From: Melastoma dodecandrum
Lineage: Eukaryota > Streptophyta > Magnoliopsida > Myrtales > Melastomataceae
Assembly (NCBI GenBank): GCA_029817715.1
Contig: JARUPY010000292.1
Location: 4,357,001-4,421,000 of the forward strand
Reading direction: 5' to 3'
DNA: 64,000 nucleotides
A model generated the notes under the pieces. The model worked only from the letters and a program-made list of their open reading frames with translations, made no database searches and was not told where the DNA came from. The first letter of the stretch is position 1; each line of letters starts with the position of its first letter. Below are positions 41,879 to 50,613 of the stretch, in pieces. A program made the position numbers and the translations under genes.

Positions 41879-42496
41879 GTGACGCTCGCTGCCATCCTGA
41901 CCTACATGATCGCCCTCGCTGTGGCCGCCGCGGTGCCGGGTCCGGGGGTCGTCGCGCTCGTTGCATCGGCTCTGAGAGCCGGCTTCTGGGCCGGCATGGC
42001 ATTCCTGGCGGGTCTGATCCTGGGCGACCTGACCTATCTCGCGGCAGCGATCTACGGGCTGACCCTGATCGCGGAAGCGTTCGGCGAGTTGTTCGTCGCG
42101 ATCCGGTTCTGCGCCGGTCTGTACTTGGCGTATCTCGCCTATCGGCTGTGGCGATCGGCCGAGGCCGACGTACCGATCGCCGAACGCCGGGCCGAGCAGC
42201 CAGGGGCGCGCTTCCTCGCCGGGCTGACCGTGACGCTCGCCAACCCGAAGACGATCGTCTTCTACCTCGCGATTCTGCCGACGATCGTCGATCTTCGCGG
42301 TGTCGCCGCCCGCGATTTCACGGCCCTCATCGCCGTCACCGCCCTCGTCCTGGTCGCGGTGATGACGCCCTACGCGGCGCTGGCGGCGCGAGCTCGGCGT
42401 TTCGTGCAGAGCACCGCCGCGCGCAAACGGATGAACCGGAGCGCGGCGGCGATCATGGCCGGCGCATCCGTCTGGACGATCGTGCGGCGCGCCTGA
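41879..42496 (+). CDS. LysE/RhtB family amino acid exporter
   Basis: A 205-residue inner membrane protein with six helices. It begins ILTYMIALAVAAAVPGPGVVALV, the PGP motif being typical of LysE, and has GRAGL-like FRAGFWAGMAFLAGLILGD and LTVTLANPKTIVFYLAILP. It exports amino acids or homoserine lactones, exact cargo unknown. The start is GTG at 41879. Its stop codon lies in the hairpin shared with ribB. Confidence 0.87.
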   Translation: MTLAAILTYMIALAVAAAVPGPGVVALVASALRAGFWAGMAFLAGLILGDLTYLAAAIYGLTLIAEAFGELFVAIRFCAGLYLAYLAYRLWRSAEADVPIAERRAEQPGARFLAGLTVTLANPKTIVFYLAILPTIVDLRGVAARDFTALIAVTALVLVAVMTPYAALAARARRFVQSTAARKRMNRSAAAIMAGASVWTIVRRA

Positions 42497-42508
42497 GGCT
42501 CGGCCTCA
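42494..42508. terminator. Tiny hairpin enclosing both stop codons of convergent genes
   Basis: The perfect inverted repeat tgaggc-tcg-gcctca (6-base arms) contains the LysE stop at 42494-42496 in one arm and the ribB stop (TCA on the plus strand, 42506-42508) in the other. It may be a bidirectional stop or only coincidence. The stem is short. Confidence 0.4.
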
Positions 42509-43588
42509 CCCGTCGAGGGGGACGTCGCCGAGGTGCTCGATGCCGAAGCCCGACAGGCCGACATAGGCGCGCGACGAGGTCGCGAGGTTGCGGAACGAGA
42601 CCACGCCGAGATCGCGCAGGATCTGCGCGCCCAGACCAACCTCGCGCCACTGACGGGCGCGCAGGGCCTCCGTCCCCTCGTCGGTGACGTTCTTGACCGG
42701 CACGCCCGCGGTCCCATCGCGGAGATAGACCAGCACTCCGCGCCCGGCCGCCGCGAAGCGCCGCAGCACCGCGTCGATCTGCTTGCCGCCGCCGATCACG
42801 TCGGCGGCGACGTTGGAGCGATGGAGCCGCACCAGCACGTCGCGCCCGTCGCCAATCTCACCCATCACGAAGGCGAATTGCTGGATCGATTCAAATGGGG
42901 TCGAGAACACGTAGGCGTTCATATCGCCGTGGTTCGACCGGACCGGGAAATGCCCGACCCGCTCCACCAGCCGGTCCCGGGCCTGCCGGTAGGCGATCAG
43001 ATCCGCCACCGAGACCTGTTTCAGCCCGTGCTTCTCGGCGAAGGCCTCGATCTGCGGCCCCTTCATCACGGTGCCGTCGTCATTGGCGAGTTCGCAGATC
43101 ACGCCCACCGGCGGCAATTCGGCCAGCCGGCAGAGATCGACGGCGGCTTCGGTGTGGCCGGAGCGCATGAGCACGCCGCCATCCCGGGCGATCAGCGGGA
43201 AGACGTGACCCGGGCGGACGAAATCGCCCGCGCCCATGTTGCCGTTGGCGAGCGCCCGGACCGTGTTGCAGCGCTGCTCCGCCGAGATGCCCGTGGTCAG
43301 CCCGTGCTTCACGTCCACCGTGACGGTGAAGGCGGTGCCGAGCGGCGCGTCGTTCGAGGCGACCATCGGGGCGAGGTGCAGGCGCTTGGCCTCGCCCTGT
43401 GTGATCGGCGCGCAGACGATGCCGCAGGTGTTGCGGATGATGAACGCCATCTTCTCCGGCGTGCAGAGCGAAGCCGCGACGACGAGGTCGCCCTCGTTCT
43501 CGCGATCGTCATCGTCGGTGACGACGACGATCTCGCCCTTGGCGAAGGCCGCGATGGCCTCGGTGACGGTGCAATGGGGCACGGGCAT
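42506..43588 (-). CDS. ribB: 3,4-dihydroxy-2-butanone 4-phosphate synthase with degenerate GTP cyclohydrolase II-like domain
   Basis: A 360-residue protein. Residues 1-205 are a complete RibB domain (DDDRENEGDLVVAAS with catalytic acids, GICAPI-type NTCGIVCAPIT, RSGHTEAAVDLCRLA) that converts ribulose 5-phosphate to the C4 precursor of riboflavin. Residues 210-360 resemble GTP cyclohydrolase II but lack the zinc-binding Cys cluster (CLTGDVF and the CDCG pair) expected of an active enzyme, so it belongs to the RibBX-type fusion. An independent ribA must exist elsewhere. It precedes aroC by 28 bases in the same direction. Confidence 0.9.
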   Translation of the reverse strand: MPVPHCTVTEAIAAFAKGEIVVVTDDDDRENEGDLVVAASLCTPEKMAFIIRNTCGIVCAPITQGEAKRLHLAPMVASNDAPLGTAFTVTVDVKHGLTTGISAEQRCNTVRALANGNMGAGDFVRPGHVFPLIARDGGVLMRSGHTEAAVDLCRLAELPPVGVICELANDDGTVMKGPQIEAFAEKHGLKQVSVADLIAYRQARDRLVERVGHFPVRSNHGDMNAYVFSTPFESIQQFAFVMGEIGDGRDVLVRLHRSNVAADVIGGGKQIDAVLRRFAAAGRGVLVYLRDGTAGVPVKNVTDEGTEALRARQWREVGLGAQILRDLGVVSFRNLATSSRAYVGLSGFGIEHLGDVPLDG

Positions 43589-43616
43589 TCTCGAATCGTT
43601 GAAGGCGTGGCCGGGA

Positions 43617-44717
43617 TCAGGCCTGCGGCCCGACCTGCCCGCGATGGCGCAGATAATGATCGGCGAGCACGCAGGCCATCATGGCCTCCGCCACCGGCAC
43701 GGCGCGGATGCCCACGCAGGGATCGTGACGCCCCTTGGTGACGAGGTCCACCTCCGCGCCGTCGCGGGTCACGGATTGCCGCGGCGTCAGGATCGAGGAG
43801 GTCGGCTTCACGGCGAAGCGCACCACCACCGGCTCGCCGCTGGAGATGCCGCCGAGGATCCCGCCCGCGTGATTGGCCAGGAAGCGGGGGCGGCCGTCGT
43901 TGCCGGCGCGCATCTCGTCGGCGTTGTCCTCGCCGCGCAGGGCGGCCGCCGCGAAGCCGTCGCCGATCTCGACGCCCTTCACGGCGTTGATCGACATCAT
44001 CGCGGCGGCGAGATCCGCGTCGAGCTTGCCGTAGATCGGCGCGCCGAGGCCCGGCGGGACGCCCTCGGCCACCACCTCGATGATGGCGCCGACCGACGAG
44101 CCGTCCTTCCGGATCGCGTCGAGATAGCTTTCGTAGAAGGCCGCCATCTCGGCATCCGGGCAGAAGAACGGGTTGCGGCCGGTCTCGGCCCAATCCCAGC
44201 GCGACCGGTCGATGGCGTGCGGGCCCATCTGGACCAGGGCCGCGCGGATGGTGATGCCGGGAATGACCTTGCGGGCGACGGCGCCGGCGGCGACGCGCGC
44301 CGCGGTCTCCCGGGCGGAGGAGCGGCCGCCGCCGCGGTAGTCGCGGATGCCGTACTTCGCGTCGTAGGTGTAGTCGGCGTGCCCGGGCCGGTAGCTGTCG
44401 CGGATCTCGGAATAGTCCTTGGAGCGCTGGTCCGTATTCTCGATCATCAGCGCGATCGGCGTGCCGGTGGTGACCTGGCGGCCATCGGTGCGGTCGTCGG
44501 CGAAGACACCGGACAGGATCTTCACCTGATCGGGCTCGCGGCGCTGGGTGGTGAAGCGCGACTGGCCGGGTTTGCGTCGGTCGAGTTCCGCCTGGATCTC
44601 CTCGGCCTCCAGCGGCAGGCCGGGCGGGCAGCCATCGACCACGCAGCCGAGCGCGACCCCGTGGCTTTCGCCGAAGGTCGTGACGCGGAACAGGTGGCCG
44701 AAGGTGTTGTGCGACAT
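43617..44717 (-). CDS. aroC: Chorismate synthase
   Basis: A 366-residue enzyme of the shikimate pathway that makes chorismate from 5-enolpyruvylshikimate 3-phosphate with reduced FMN. Signatures include the [19 protein letters not shown] start, [29 protein letters not shown], and [18 protein letters not shown] near the end. Full length and intact. It lies just upstream of ribB on the same strand, so the two may be co-transcribed. Confidence 0.96.
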   Translation of the reverse strand: MSHNTFGHLFRVTTFGESHGVALGCVVDGCPPGLPLEAEEIQAELDRRKPGQSRFTTQRREPDQVKILSGVFADDRTDGRQVTTGTPIALMIENTDQRSKDYSEIRDSYRPGHADYTYDAKYGIRDYRGGGRSSARETAARVAAGAVARKVIPGITIRAALVQMGPHAIDRSRWDWAETGRNPFFCPDAEMAAFYESYLDAIRKDGSSVGAIIEVVAEGVPPGLGAPIYGKLDADLAAAMMSINAVKGVEIGDGFAAAALRGEDNADEMRAGNDGRPRFLANHAGGILGGISSGEPVVVRFAVKPTSSILTPRQSVTRDGAEVDLVTKGRHDPCVGIRAVPVAEAMMACVLADHYLRHRGQVGPQA

Positions 44718-44829
44718 GGCCCGGCTGCCTTAGCGCGGGAGTGGCGGGGGCACAAACGCAGAGAGTCCGTGACGGCCGGGCAGATGCGATCGACCGCTCA
44801 CGATGAGGCGGCGCAGCCGCCCTCGCGTC

Positions 44830-45444
44830 TCACACAGGCCGGCCGGAACCGGGCATGGCGAGGCCGCCCCGTGCCTTGAGCATCCGATAGGCTGCAAGGG
44901 CCGCGGCGAGGTCCAGATGCAGGCGGCGCTCGTCGCCGAGGTCGGCGAGATCGTAATTCCGTCCGAGGATGTGAGCCGCCTCGTAGCCTTCGGGTAGCTC
45001 GCCCGCGCTGCCGAGGGCGATCGTCGTCTCGGGCAACACGCCGAGAAAGTCGGAGATCCGCGCCCGGAGCGTTGCACCGCTCGTGCGCAGATGGCGGTCG
45101 GCCCCCGCCCCATGCTCGCGGATCGCCGCCACCGTCCCCTGTGCCAACGACAGATGAACCGCTTCCCGATGCGCCGGGAAGAGGTAGACGAGGTAGTAGC
45201 CCCGCGTTGCGCTGGTTGTGACGGCGGGATCGAAGACCGCGATCCACGGCACGGCCGCCCATTTGCTGCCGCGCCCCGGGCTGCCCTTCACGAGGAAGGG
45301 GCCGTCGATCGCAGCCAGCGTGGCGCGCAGCTCGTCGGGCGCGCCCTTCCGGATCACCGCCGCGAGCGGATGCTGGGCCGGCGGGTCGAGGCGGACGAGC
45401 GGGTATTCCTCGATGATCCGCCGGAGGGCGTAGCCCAGGCTCAC
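44830..45444 (-). CDS. Stand-alone McrB N-terminal-like (DUF3578) protein
   Basis: A 204-residue soluble protein whose centre, VKGSPGRGSKWAAVPWIAVFDP and ATRGYYLVYLFPAHREAVHLSLAQGTVAA, is the signature of the DUF3578/MrcB_N domain found as the DNA-binding part of McrB-type modification-dependent restriction enzymes. No AAA+ GTPase motif and no McrC nuclease follow. The C-terminal 50 residues are helical. GTGA-type overlap links its start to the anmK stop, so it is co-translated with a cell-wall recycling gene. The role is unknown. Confidence 0.75.
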   Translation of the reverse strand: MSLGYALRRIIEEYPLVRLDPPAQHPLAAVIRKGAPDELRATLAAIDGPFLVKGSPGRGSKWAAVPWIAVFDPAVTTSATRGYYLVYLFPAHREAVHLSLAQGTVAAIREHGAGADRHLRTSGATLRARISDFLGVLPETTIALGSAGELPEGYEAAHILGRNYDLADLGDERRLHLDLAAALAAYRMLKARGGLAMPGSGRPV

Positions 45445-46574
45445 GGCCGCGCCAGAACCCCGCCCGTCATGGGCTCGCGAACGCCGGTGGTCGATGGGAA
45501 GGTGATCGGCAGGCCCTGCAGCGAGCGGACCGCAAGATAGGCGAAGGCCTGCGCCTCAAGATAGGCCGAGGACCAGCCGATCGCGTCCGCGGTCGTGATC
45601 TCGGCGCGCAGATGATAGTTCAGCAGCCGCACCAACTCGCCGTTGCGGGCGCCGCCGCCGGCCACGATCCAGCGGGTCGGAATTTCGGGGGCGTGATCCA
45701 GCGCCCGCGCGACTGCCCGGGCCGTGAAGGCGGTCAGCGTCGCGGCGCCGTCCTCGGTCGAGAGCTGGCCCGCCAGCTTGTGCGAGAACCAATTCCGGTC
45801 GAGGGATTTCGGCGGCTTGCGGAAGAAGAACGGGTGCATCAGCAGCCAAGCGAGGAGTTGCTCGTCCGGCCGGCCCCGGGCAGCGGTGCGGCCGCCATCG
45901 TCGAGGTTCTTGCCCTCGCGCTCCTGCATCCACTCATCAATTAGAGCATTGCCGGGGCCGGTGTCGAAGGCGATCACACCGCCCTTCGAGTCGATCAGCG
46001 TCGCGTTGGCGACGCCACCGATATTGAGGATGCCGAACGGCCCGTCGAAGCCCGAGGCCTCAGCGAGCGCCTTGTGGAACACCGGCACCAGCGGCGCGCC
46101 CTGCCCGCCCGCCTCGATATCGGCCCGGCGCAGGTCGGAGACCACCGGGATACCGAGCCGGGTCGCGAGCGCCTGCCCGTCGCCGATCTGGATCGAGAGG
46201 CGCTGGTCCGGCCGGTGGATCACGGTCTGGCCGTGGAAGCCGATGACGTCGATCTCAGCGGCCTTCAGTCCGTTCTCCTCCAGGAAGCGCTCCACCGCCT
46301 CGGCATGGGCCTGCGTGACGAAGGCCTCCGCCTCGGGCAGGCGGCCGGGCCTGTCGGTCGGATGCTGGACGGCCTCGGCATCCTTGGTGGCGGCGCGCAG
46401 GAGAACCTTCTCGTCGTCCGCGTACCCGCGGTATCCGGTCGGCCCCAGCGGCTCCAGGAAGTTGTTGTGGCCCTTGACCACATGGACTCGCTCGCCGTCG
46501 GTCTCGATCAGCGCGATGTCGACGCCGTCCAGCGAGGTGCCGCTCATCAGCCCGATCGCGCGCATCATCGCCAT
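45441..46574 (-). CDS. anmK: Anhydro-N-acetylmuramic acid kinase
   Basis: A 377-residue enzyme that converts anhMurNAc to MurNAc 6-phosphate in peptidoglycan recycling. Hallmarks are AIGLMSGTSLDGVDIALIETDG at the phosphate-binding start, VIGFHGQTVIHRP, FDTGPGNALIDEW and WIVAGGGARNGELVRLL. The fold and length are complete. NagZ, which supplies the substrate, is encoded nearby at 50614. The end overlaps the DUF3578 start. Confidence 0.94.
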   Translation of the reverse strand: MAMMRAIGLMSGTSLDGVDIALIETDGERVHVVKGHNNFLEPLGPTGYRGYADDEKVLLRAATKDAEAVQHPTDRPGRLPEAEAFVTQAHAEAVERFLEENGLKAAEIDVIGFHGQTVIHRPDQRLSIQIGDGQALATRLGIPVVSDLRRADIEAGGQGAPLVPVFHKALAEASGFDGPFGILNIGGVANATLIDSKGGVIAFDTGPGNALIDEWMQEREGKNLDDGGRTAARGRPDEQLLAWLLMHPFFFRKPPKSLDRNWFSHKLAGQLSTEDGAATLTAFTARAVARALDHAPEIPTRWIVAGGGARNGELVRLLNYHLRAEITTADAIGWSSAYLEAQAFAYLAVRSLQGLPITFPSTTGVREPMTGGVLARP

Positions 46575-46697
46575 GCCGTTCCGCCCCGTGCCTTTCGGCC
46601 AACGCCCTGCTAAGAGCCCGCCGTATCCTGAACCCAGCGCGAGCTAGCATGCGGGGCCTCGGCCTGTCGCGCCAGCACGCGACCCGAGATTGTATCC

Positions 46698-47969
46698 ATG
46701 ACCGCCGAGAGCTTCGCGCCGAAATCCGATTTCCTCCGGATCCTGACCGAGCGCGGCTATATCCACCAGACCTCCGACCTCGTGGGGATCGATGCGGCCG
46801 CCGTTGAGGGCCGGCTCACCACCTATGTCGGCTACGATTGCACGGCGCCCTCGCTCCATGTCGGGCACCTGCTGTCGATCATGATGCTGCACTGGCTGCA
46901 GGCGACCGGCGGCAAGCCGATCGCCCTGATGGGCGGCGGCACCACCCGGGTCGGCGACCCGTCCGGGCGCGACGAGACGCGAAAGATCCTCACGGTCGAG
47001 CAGATCGACGCCAACAAGGCCGAGATCCGCAAGACCTTCGACCGGTTCCTGCGCTTCGGCGAAGGCGCGAATGACGCCGTGATGGTCGACAACGCCGAGT
47101 GGCTGACGAAACTCAACTACATCGAGATGCTGCGTGATGTGGGTCGCCATTTCTCGGTGAACCGCATGCTGTCGATGGACAGCGTGCGCCTGCGCCTGGA
47201 GCGCGACCAGGAACTCTCGTTCCTGGAATTCAACTACATGATCCTGCAATCCTACGACTTCGTGGAGCTGAACCGCCGCTACGGCTGCGTGATGCAGATG
47301 GGCGGGTCGGACCAGTGGGGCAACATCGTCAACGGCATCGACCTCGGCCGCCGCATGGGCACGCCGCAGCTCTACGCCCTGACCTGTCCGCTGCTCACCA
47401 CCGCGTCGGGCGCCAAGATGGGCAAGACCGCCGCGGGCGCCGTCTGGCTCAACCCGGACATGCTGAAGCCCTACGATTACTGGCAGTTCTGGCGGAACAC
47501 CGAGGATGCGGACGTGGCCCGCTTCCTCAAGCTGTTCACGTTGCTGCCGATGGAGGAGATCACGCGGCTCGCGGCCCTCGCCGGCTCCGAGATCAACGCC
47601 GCCAAGACGGTGTTGGCCACGGAGGCGACGGCCCTCATGCATGGCCGCGAAGCCGCGGAGGCGGCGGCCGAGACGGCGCGCAAGACCTTCGTGGAGGGCA
47701 CCCTCGCCGCCGATCTGCCAAGCGTCGCGGTTCCGGCCGCTACTTTGGAGGCCGGGCTCGGCGTGCTGACGGCCTTCGGGCCGGACATCGCCAAGCTGGT
47801 GTCCTCGACGAGCGAAGCCCGGCGCCAGATCAAGGGCGGCGGCCTGCGCGTCAACGACGTGCCGGTGACGGACGAGAAGGCCACGCTCGGCCAGGGCGAT
47901 CTCACGGCCGACGGCGTCATCAAGCTCTCCTTCGGCAAGAAGCGGCACGTGCTGCTGCGGCCGGTATGA
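46698..47969 (+). CDS. tyrS: Tyrosyl-tRNA synthetase
   Basis: A 423-residue class I synthetase. The HIGH-type motif HVGH is at residues 54-57, the tyrosine pocket in [17 protein letters not shown], the KMSKS-type loop in [16 protein letters not shown], and an S4 RNA-binding domain at the end ([16 protein letters not shown]). It charges tRNA-Tyr. Divergent from anmK by 123 bases. An intact housekeeping gene. Confidence 0.96.
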   Translation: MTAESFAPKSDFLRILTERGYIHQTSDLVGIDAAAVEGRLTTYVGYDCTAPSLHVGHLLSIMMLHWLQATGGKPIALMGGGTTRVGDPSGRDETRKILTVEQIDANKAEIRKTFDRFLRFGEGANDAVMVDNAEWLTKLNYIEMLRDVGRHFSVNRMLSMDSVRLRLERDQELSFLEFNYMILQSYDFVELNRRYGCVMQMGGSDQWGNIVNGIDLGRRMGTPQLYALTCPLLTTASGAKMGKTAAGAVWLNPDMLKPYDYWQFWRNTEDADVARFLKLFTLLPMEEITRLAALAGSEINAAKTVLATEATALMHGREAAEAAAETARKTFVEGTLAADLPSVAVPAATLEAGLGVLTAFGPDIAKLVSSTSEARRQIKGGGLRVNDVPVTDEKATLGQGDLTADGVIKLSFGKKRHVLLRPV

Positions 47970-48003
47970 CCGATCGCAGCCGCACCGCCCGAGGCACCGT
48001 CCC

Positions 48004-48690
48004 GTGAGCGCCTCGGCCCGCATCTTGATCATCGACGACGAGCCGCCGATCCGACGGCTGCTCCGGACCGGCCTCGGCACGCAGGGCTACGCGATCGTCG
48101 AGGCCGGCGATGGCGCGGCGGCGCTTTCAGGCTTGGAAGCGGGCGGCATCGACCTCGCCATCCTCGATCTCGGCCTGCCCGACATGGCGGGCCATGCCCT
48201 CCTCTCGCGGATTCGCGAGGGCTGGCCGAATCTGCCCGTGGTGGTCCTCTCCAGCCGGGACGACGAGCGCGGGAAGGTCGAGGCCCTGGATCTCGGGGCG
48301 GACGATTACGTGACCAAGCCGTTCGGCATGAACGAGCTTCTGGCCCGCATCCGCACGGCCCTCCGGCATCGGCTGGCGATGCAGGGCGAGCGGCCGGTCT
48401 TCCGGGTCGACGACCTTACGGTCGATCTCGTGCGCCGGATCGTGCGGGTGGGCGAGCGGGAGGTGAAGCTCTCGCCGCGGGAATATGACTTCCTGCGCGT
48501 GCTGGTGCAGCATGCCGGCAAGGTGCTCACGCACGCCCAGCTCATGCGCCACGCCCCGGCATCGTCCGATCCGCAATACCTGCGCGTCTATATCCGCCAG
48601 TTGCGGCAGAAGCTGGAGCCCGACCCGGAACGCCCGCACTACCTGCTCACCGAGACCGGTGTGGGCTACCGGCTCCGCGCGCCAGACTGA
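48004..48690 (+). CDS. OmpR/KdpE-type response regulator, orphan
   Basis: A 228-residue DNA-binding regulator. The receiver has DDE at residues 11-13, phosphoacceptor Asp55 in LAILDLGLPDM and Lys in DDYVTKPFG. The C-terminal winged helix contains REVKLSPREYDFLRVLVQHAGKVLTHAQLM and YIRQLRQKLEPDP. It is nearest to KdpE, but no kdpD or potassium ATPase gene lies beside it. GTG start at 48004, 34 bases after tyrS. Convergent with tatC. Confidence 0.88.
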   Translation: MSASARILIIDDEPPIRRLLRTGLGTQGYAIVEAGDGAAALSGLEAGGIDLAILDLGLPDMAGHALLSRIREGWPNLPVVVLSSRDDERGKVEALDLGADDYVTKPFGMNELLARIRTALRHRLAMQGERPVFRVDDLTVDLVRRIVRVGEREVKLSPREYDFLRVLVQHAGKVLTHAQLMRHAPASSDPQYLRVYIRQLRQKLEPDPERPHYLLTETGVGYRLRAPD

Positions 48691-48702
48691 GCGGCCCCCG
48701 TC

Positions 48703-49503
48703 CTACGGTTCGAGCCCCTCCTCCACCCGCCGCGCCGCGCGCAGCTTCTCGACCCGGGCCACCGAGAACACGGAGGCCTCGTAGAGCAGCAGCATCGGGA
48801 TCGCGAGGGAGAGCTGGGAGATCACATCGGGTGGCGTCAGCACGGCCGCGGCCACGAAGACCAGCACGATCGCGTAGCGCCGCTTCTCGCGCAGGAAGGC
48901 CGCGTCGATGATGCCGATCTGGCCGAGCAGGGTCAGGATCACCGGCAGCTGGAACGCGATGCCGAAGGCGAAGATCAGCGTCATGATCAGCGAGAGATAC
49001 TCGTCGACCTTGGGCATCAGCTTGATCGTCGGTTCGCCGGCGACGCCCACCTGCTGGAGCGAGACCGAGAACTTGATCAGGAGCGGCATCGCCAGGAAGA
49101 ACACGACCAGCGCGCCGAGCAGGAAGAAGATCGGCGTCGCCACGAGGTAGGGCAGGAAGGCCTTGCGCTCGTTCCGGTAGAGGCCTGGGGCGACGAAGGC
49201 GTAGATCTGTGTGGCGATCACCGGGAAAGCCAGGAAGGCTGCGCCGAAGACGCTGAGCTTGATGTTGGTGAAGACCTGTTCGAGGAAGTGGGTCGCGATC
49301 AGCTCGGCGTTCTCCGTGCCCACCACCGACGTGTAGGGGTAGACCAGCACATTGTAGATGTCGCGCGAGAAGAAGAAGCACGCGAAGAACATCACCACGA
49401 AGGCGATGAGAGACTTGATCAGGCGCGCGCGCAGCTCAATCAGGTGCTCGAGCAGCGGAGCCCGGGAGGCTTCGATCTCGGCCTCGTCGGCGTCGGTGAT
49501 CAT
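48703..49503 (-). CDS. tatC: Sec-independent (Tat) translocase protein TatC
   Basis: A 266-residue membrane protein with six helices that recognises twin-arginine signal peptides. Conserved marks are the cytoplasmic start [18 protein letters not shown] with its Glu, [30 protein letters not shown] and [26 protein letters not shown]. The start overlaps the tatB stop region by four bases (ATGA), giving the order tatA-tatB-tatC. Two exported enzymes in this window (24167 and 61289) carry Tat-type signals. Confidence 0.95.
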   Translation of the reverse strand: MITDADEAEIEASRAPLLEHLIELRARLIKSLIAFVVMFFACFFFSRDIYNVLVYPYTSVVGTENAELIATHFLEQVFTNIKLSVFGAAFLAFPVIATQIYAFVAPGLYRNERKAFLPYLVATPIFFLLGALVVFFLAMPLLIKFSVSLQQVGVAGEPTIKLMPKVDEYLSLIMTLIFAFGIAFQLPVILTLLGQIGIIDAAFLREKRRYAIVLVFVAAAVLTPPDVISQLSLAIPMLLLYEASVFSVARVEKLRAARRVEEGLEP

Positions 49504-50080
49504 CGAGCAGCGGCGCCGTTCTTCGGATCCTCGGGGGATTGATGCGTGGCAGGTGGCTCCGAGGGCGGGCCGAAGGGATCATCGACGGAACCGGGCAGCG
49601 GAAGCGGCGTGTCGGGGGCCGCGGCCTGGGAGGTCAAATGCGGCGACGGTTCGGCGAGCGGTTGCTCCACCGCCTTCGCCGGTGACGCGGCCTCCTGTTC
49701 AGCCTTGAGCTGCGCGGTCGCATCGGCCAGGGACCGCGTCTCCGGGGCGGGCATCTCGGGGCCAAGCTTCTCCGGACCGACCTTGGTCCGACCCTCGACG
49801 GCGCCCTTCAGCTCGTCGCGGATCGTCTGGACGGGATTGAAGGTCGAGCCCGCGCCGACCGGACCGTGTTGCGGATGCCGTCGACCTCGCGGCGGACATC
49901 GTCCAGCTCGGCCTCGCGGATCGCCTCGTTGAACTGCATCTGGAATTCGCCGGCCATGCGGCGCAGCTTCGACGTGACCTGACCGACGGTGCGCAGCGCC
50001 TTCGGCAGATCCTTCGGTCCGATGACGATGAGGGCGACGCCGCCGATCAGCATCACCTCGCCCCAACTCATGTCCAGCAT
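49500..50080 (-). pseudogene. tatB: tatB with a frameshift caused by a 5-base tandem duplication
   Basis: The N-terminal 73 codons from ATG 50080 give a normal TatB: one helix (WGEVMLIGGVALIVIGPKDLP) and the amphipathic helix ALRTVGQVTSKLRRMAGEFQMQFNEAIR. Near 49862 two copies of GACCG (plus strand, 49857-49861 and 49862-49866) stand in tandem. After them the conserved tail (TFNPVQTIRDELKGAVEG and the Pro-rich end down to 49500) is in another frame. One copy would restore the frame. As written, the product is a 90-residue protein with a false tail. N-terminal TatB fragments can retain activity, so the cell may still use it, or the duplication may be a consensus error. Confidence 0.85.
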
Positions 50081-50194
50081 GTCGTCGACGGTCCTGCTGC
50101 CTTCCGGTCCGAACCTCAGCGCGGACCCCGTCAGGCTCTACACGAGCGCGCGTCCCCTGACAGTCCCTGAGACGGCGTTGAGGCCAGCCTGTCC

Positions 50195-50467
50195 TCAGAC
50201 CGGCTTGCGTTCGCCGCCCGGGATGTGGCTCGCCGGGATGGCGGTACCGGGGCTGGTCTCGGCGGTGTGCGGGATCGTGCGGACGGGCTCGCTCGGCGGC
50301 ACGACGGTCGGGTTCGCCGGGGGCGTCTCGTCCTCGGCCATGCCTTTCTTGAACGCCTTGATGCCCTTGGCCACGTCGCCCATCAGGTCGGAGACCTTGC
50401 CGCGTCCGAAGAGCAGCATGACGATGACGGCGACGATGACCCAGTGCCAGATACTCATGCTGCCCAT
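50195..50467 (-). CDS. tatA: Sec-independent (Tat) translocase protein TatA
   Basis: A 90-residue protein with the TatA layout: [39 protein letters not shown] gives one membrane helix, the FGRGK hinge and the amphipathic helix. A Pro-rich hydrophilic tail ends in GGERKPV. ATG 50467 has GGAGG 5 bases upstream. TatB follows after 114 bases. The neighbour to the right is nagZ, with no scpA or scpB between. Confidence 0.94.
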   Translation of the reverse strand: MGSMSIWHWVIVAVIVMLLFGRGKVSDLMGDVAKGIKAFKKGMAEDETPPANPTVVPPSEPVRTIPHTAETSPGTAIPASHIPGGERKPV

Positions 50468-50613
50468 GGCAACCTCCTGCGTGCGCCCCGAGGAAGCGGG
50501 AGCGAGACGCCACGTCCGGTTGAGAATTTCGGGGCGAACCTAGGGATCACGCCGCCCGAACACAAGCTGAGGCGACGCCGGGGGCGGTGGAAGGCCGCGG
50601 ATCGAAAGGCCGA

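Noticed and set aside
44830..45444. A full McrBC restriction system
   Set aside because: Only the N-terminal-like domain is present. There are no AAA+ motifs and no McrC nuclease gene nearby.
48004..48690. A kdp potassium-transport two-component pair
   Set aside because: No kdpD or kdpFABC genes flank the regulator.
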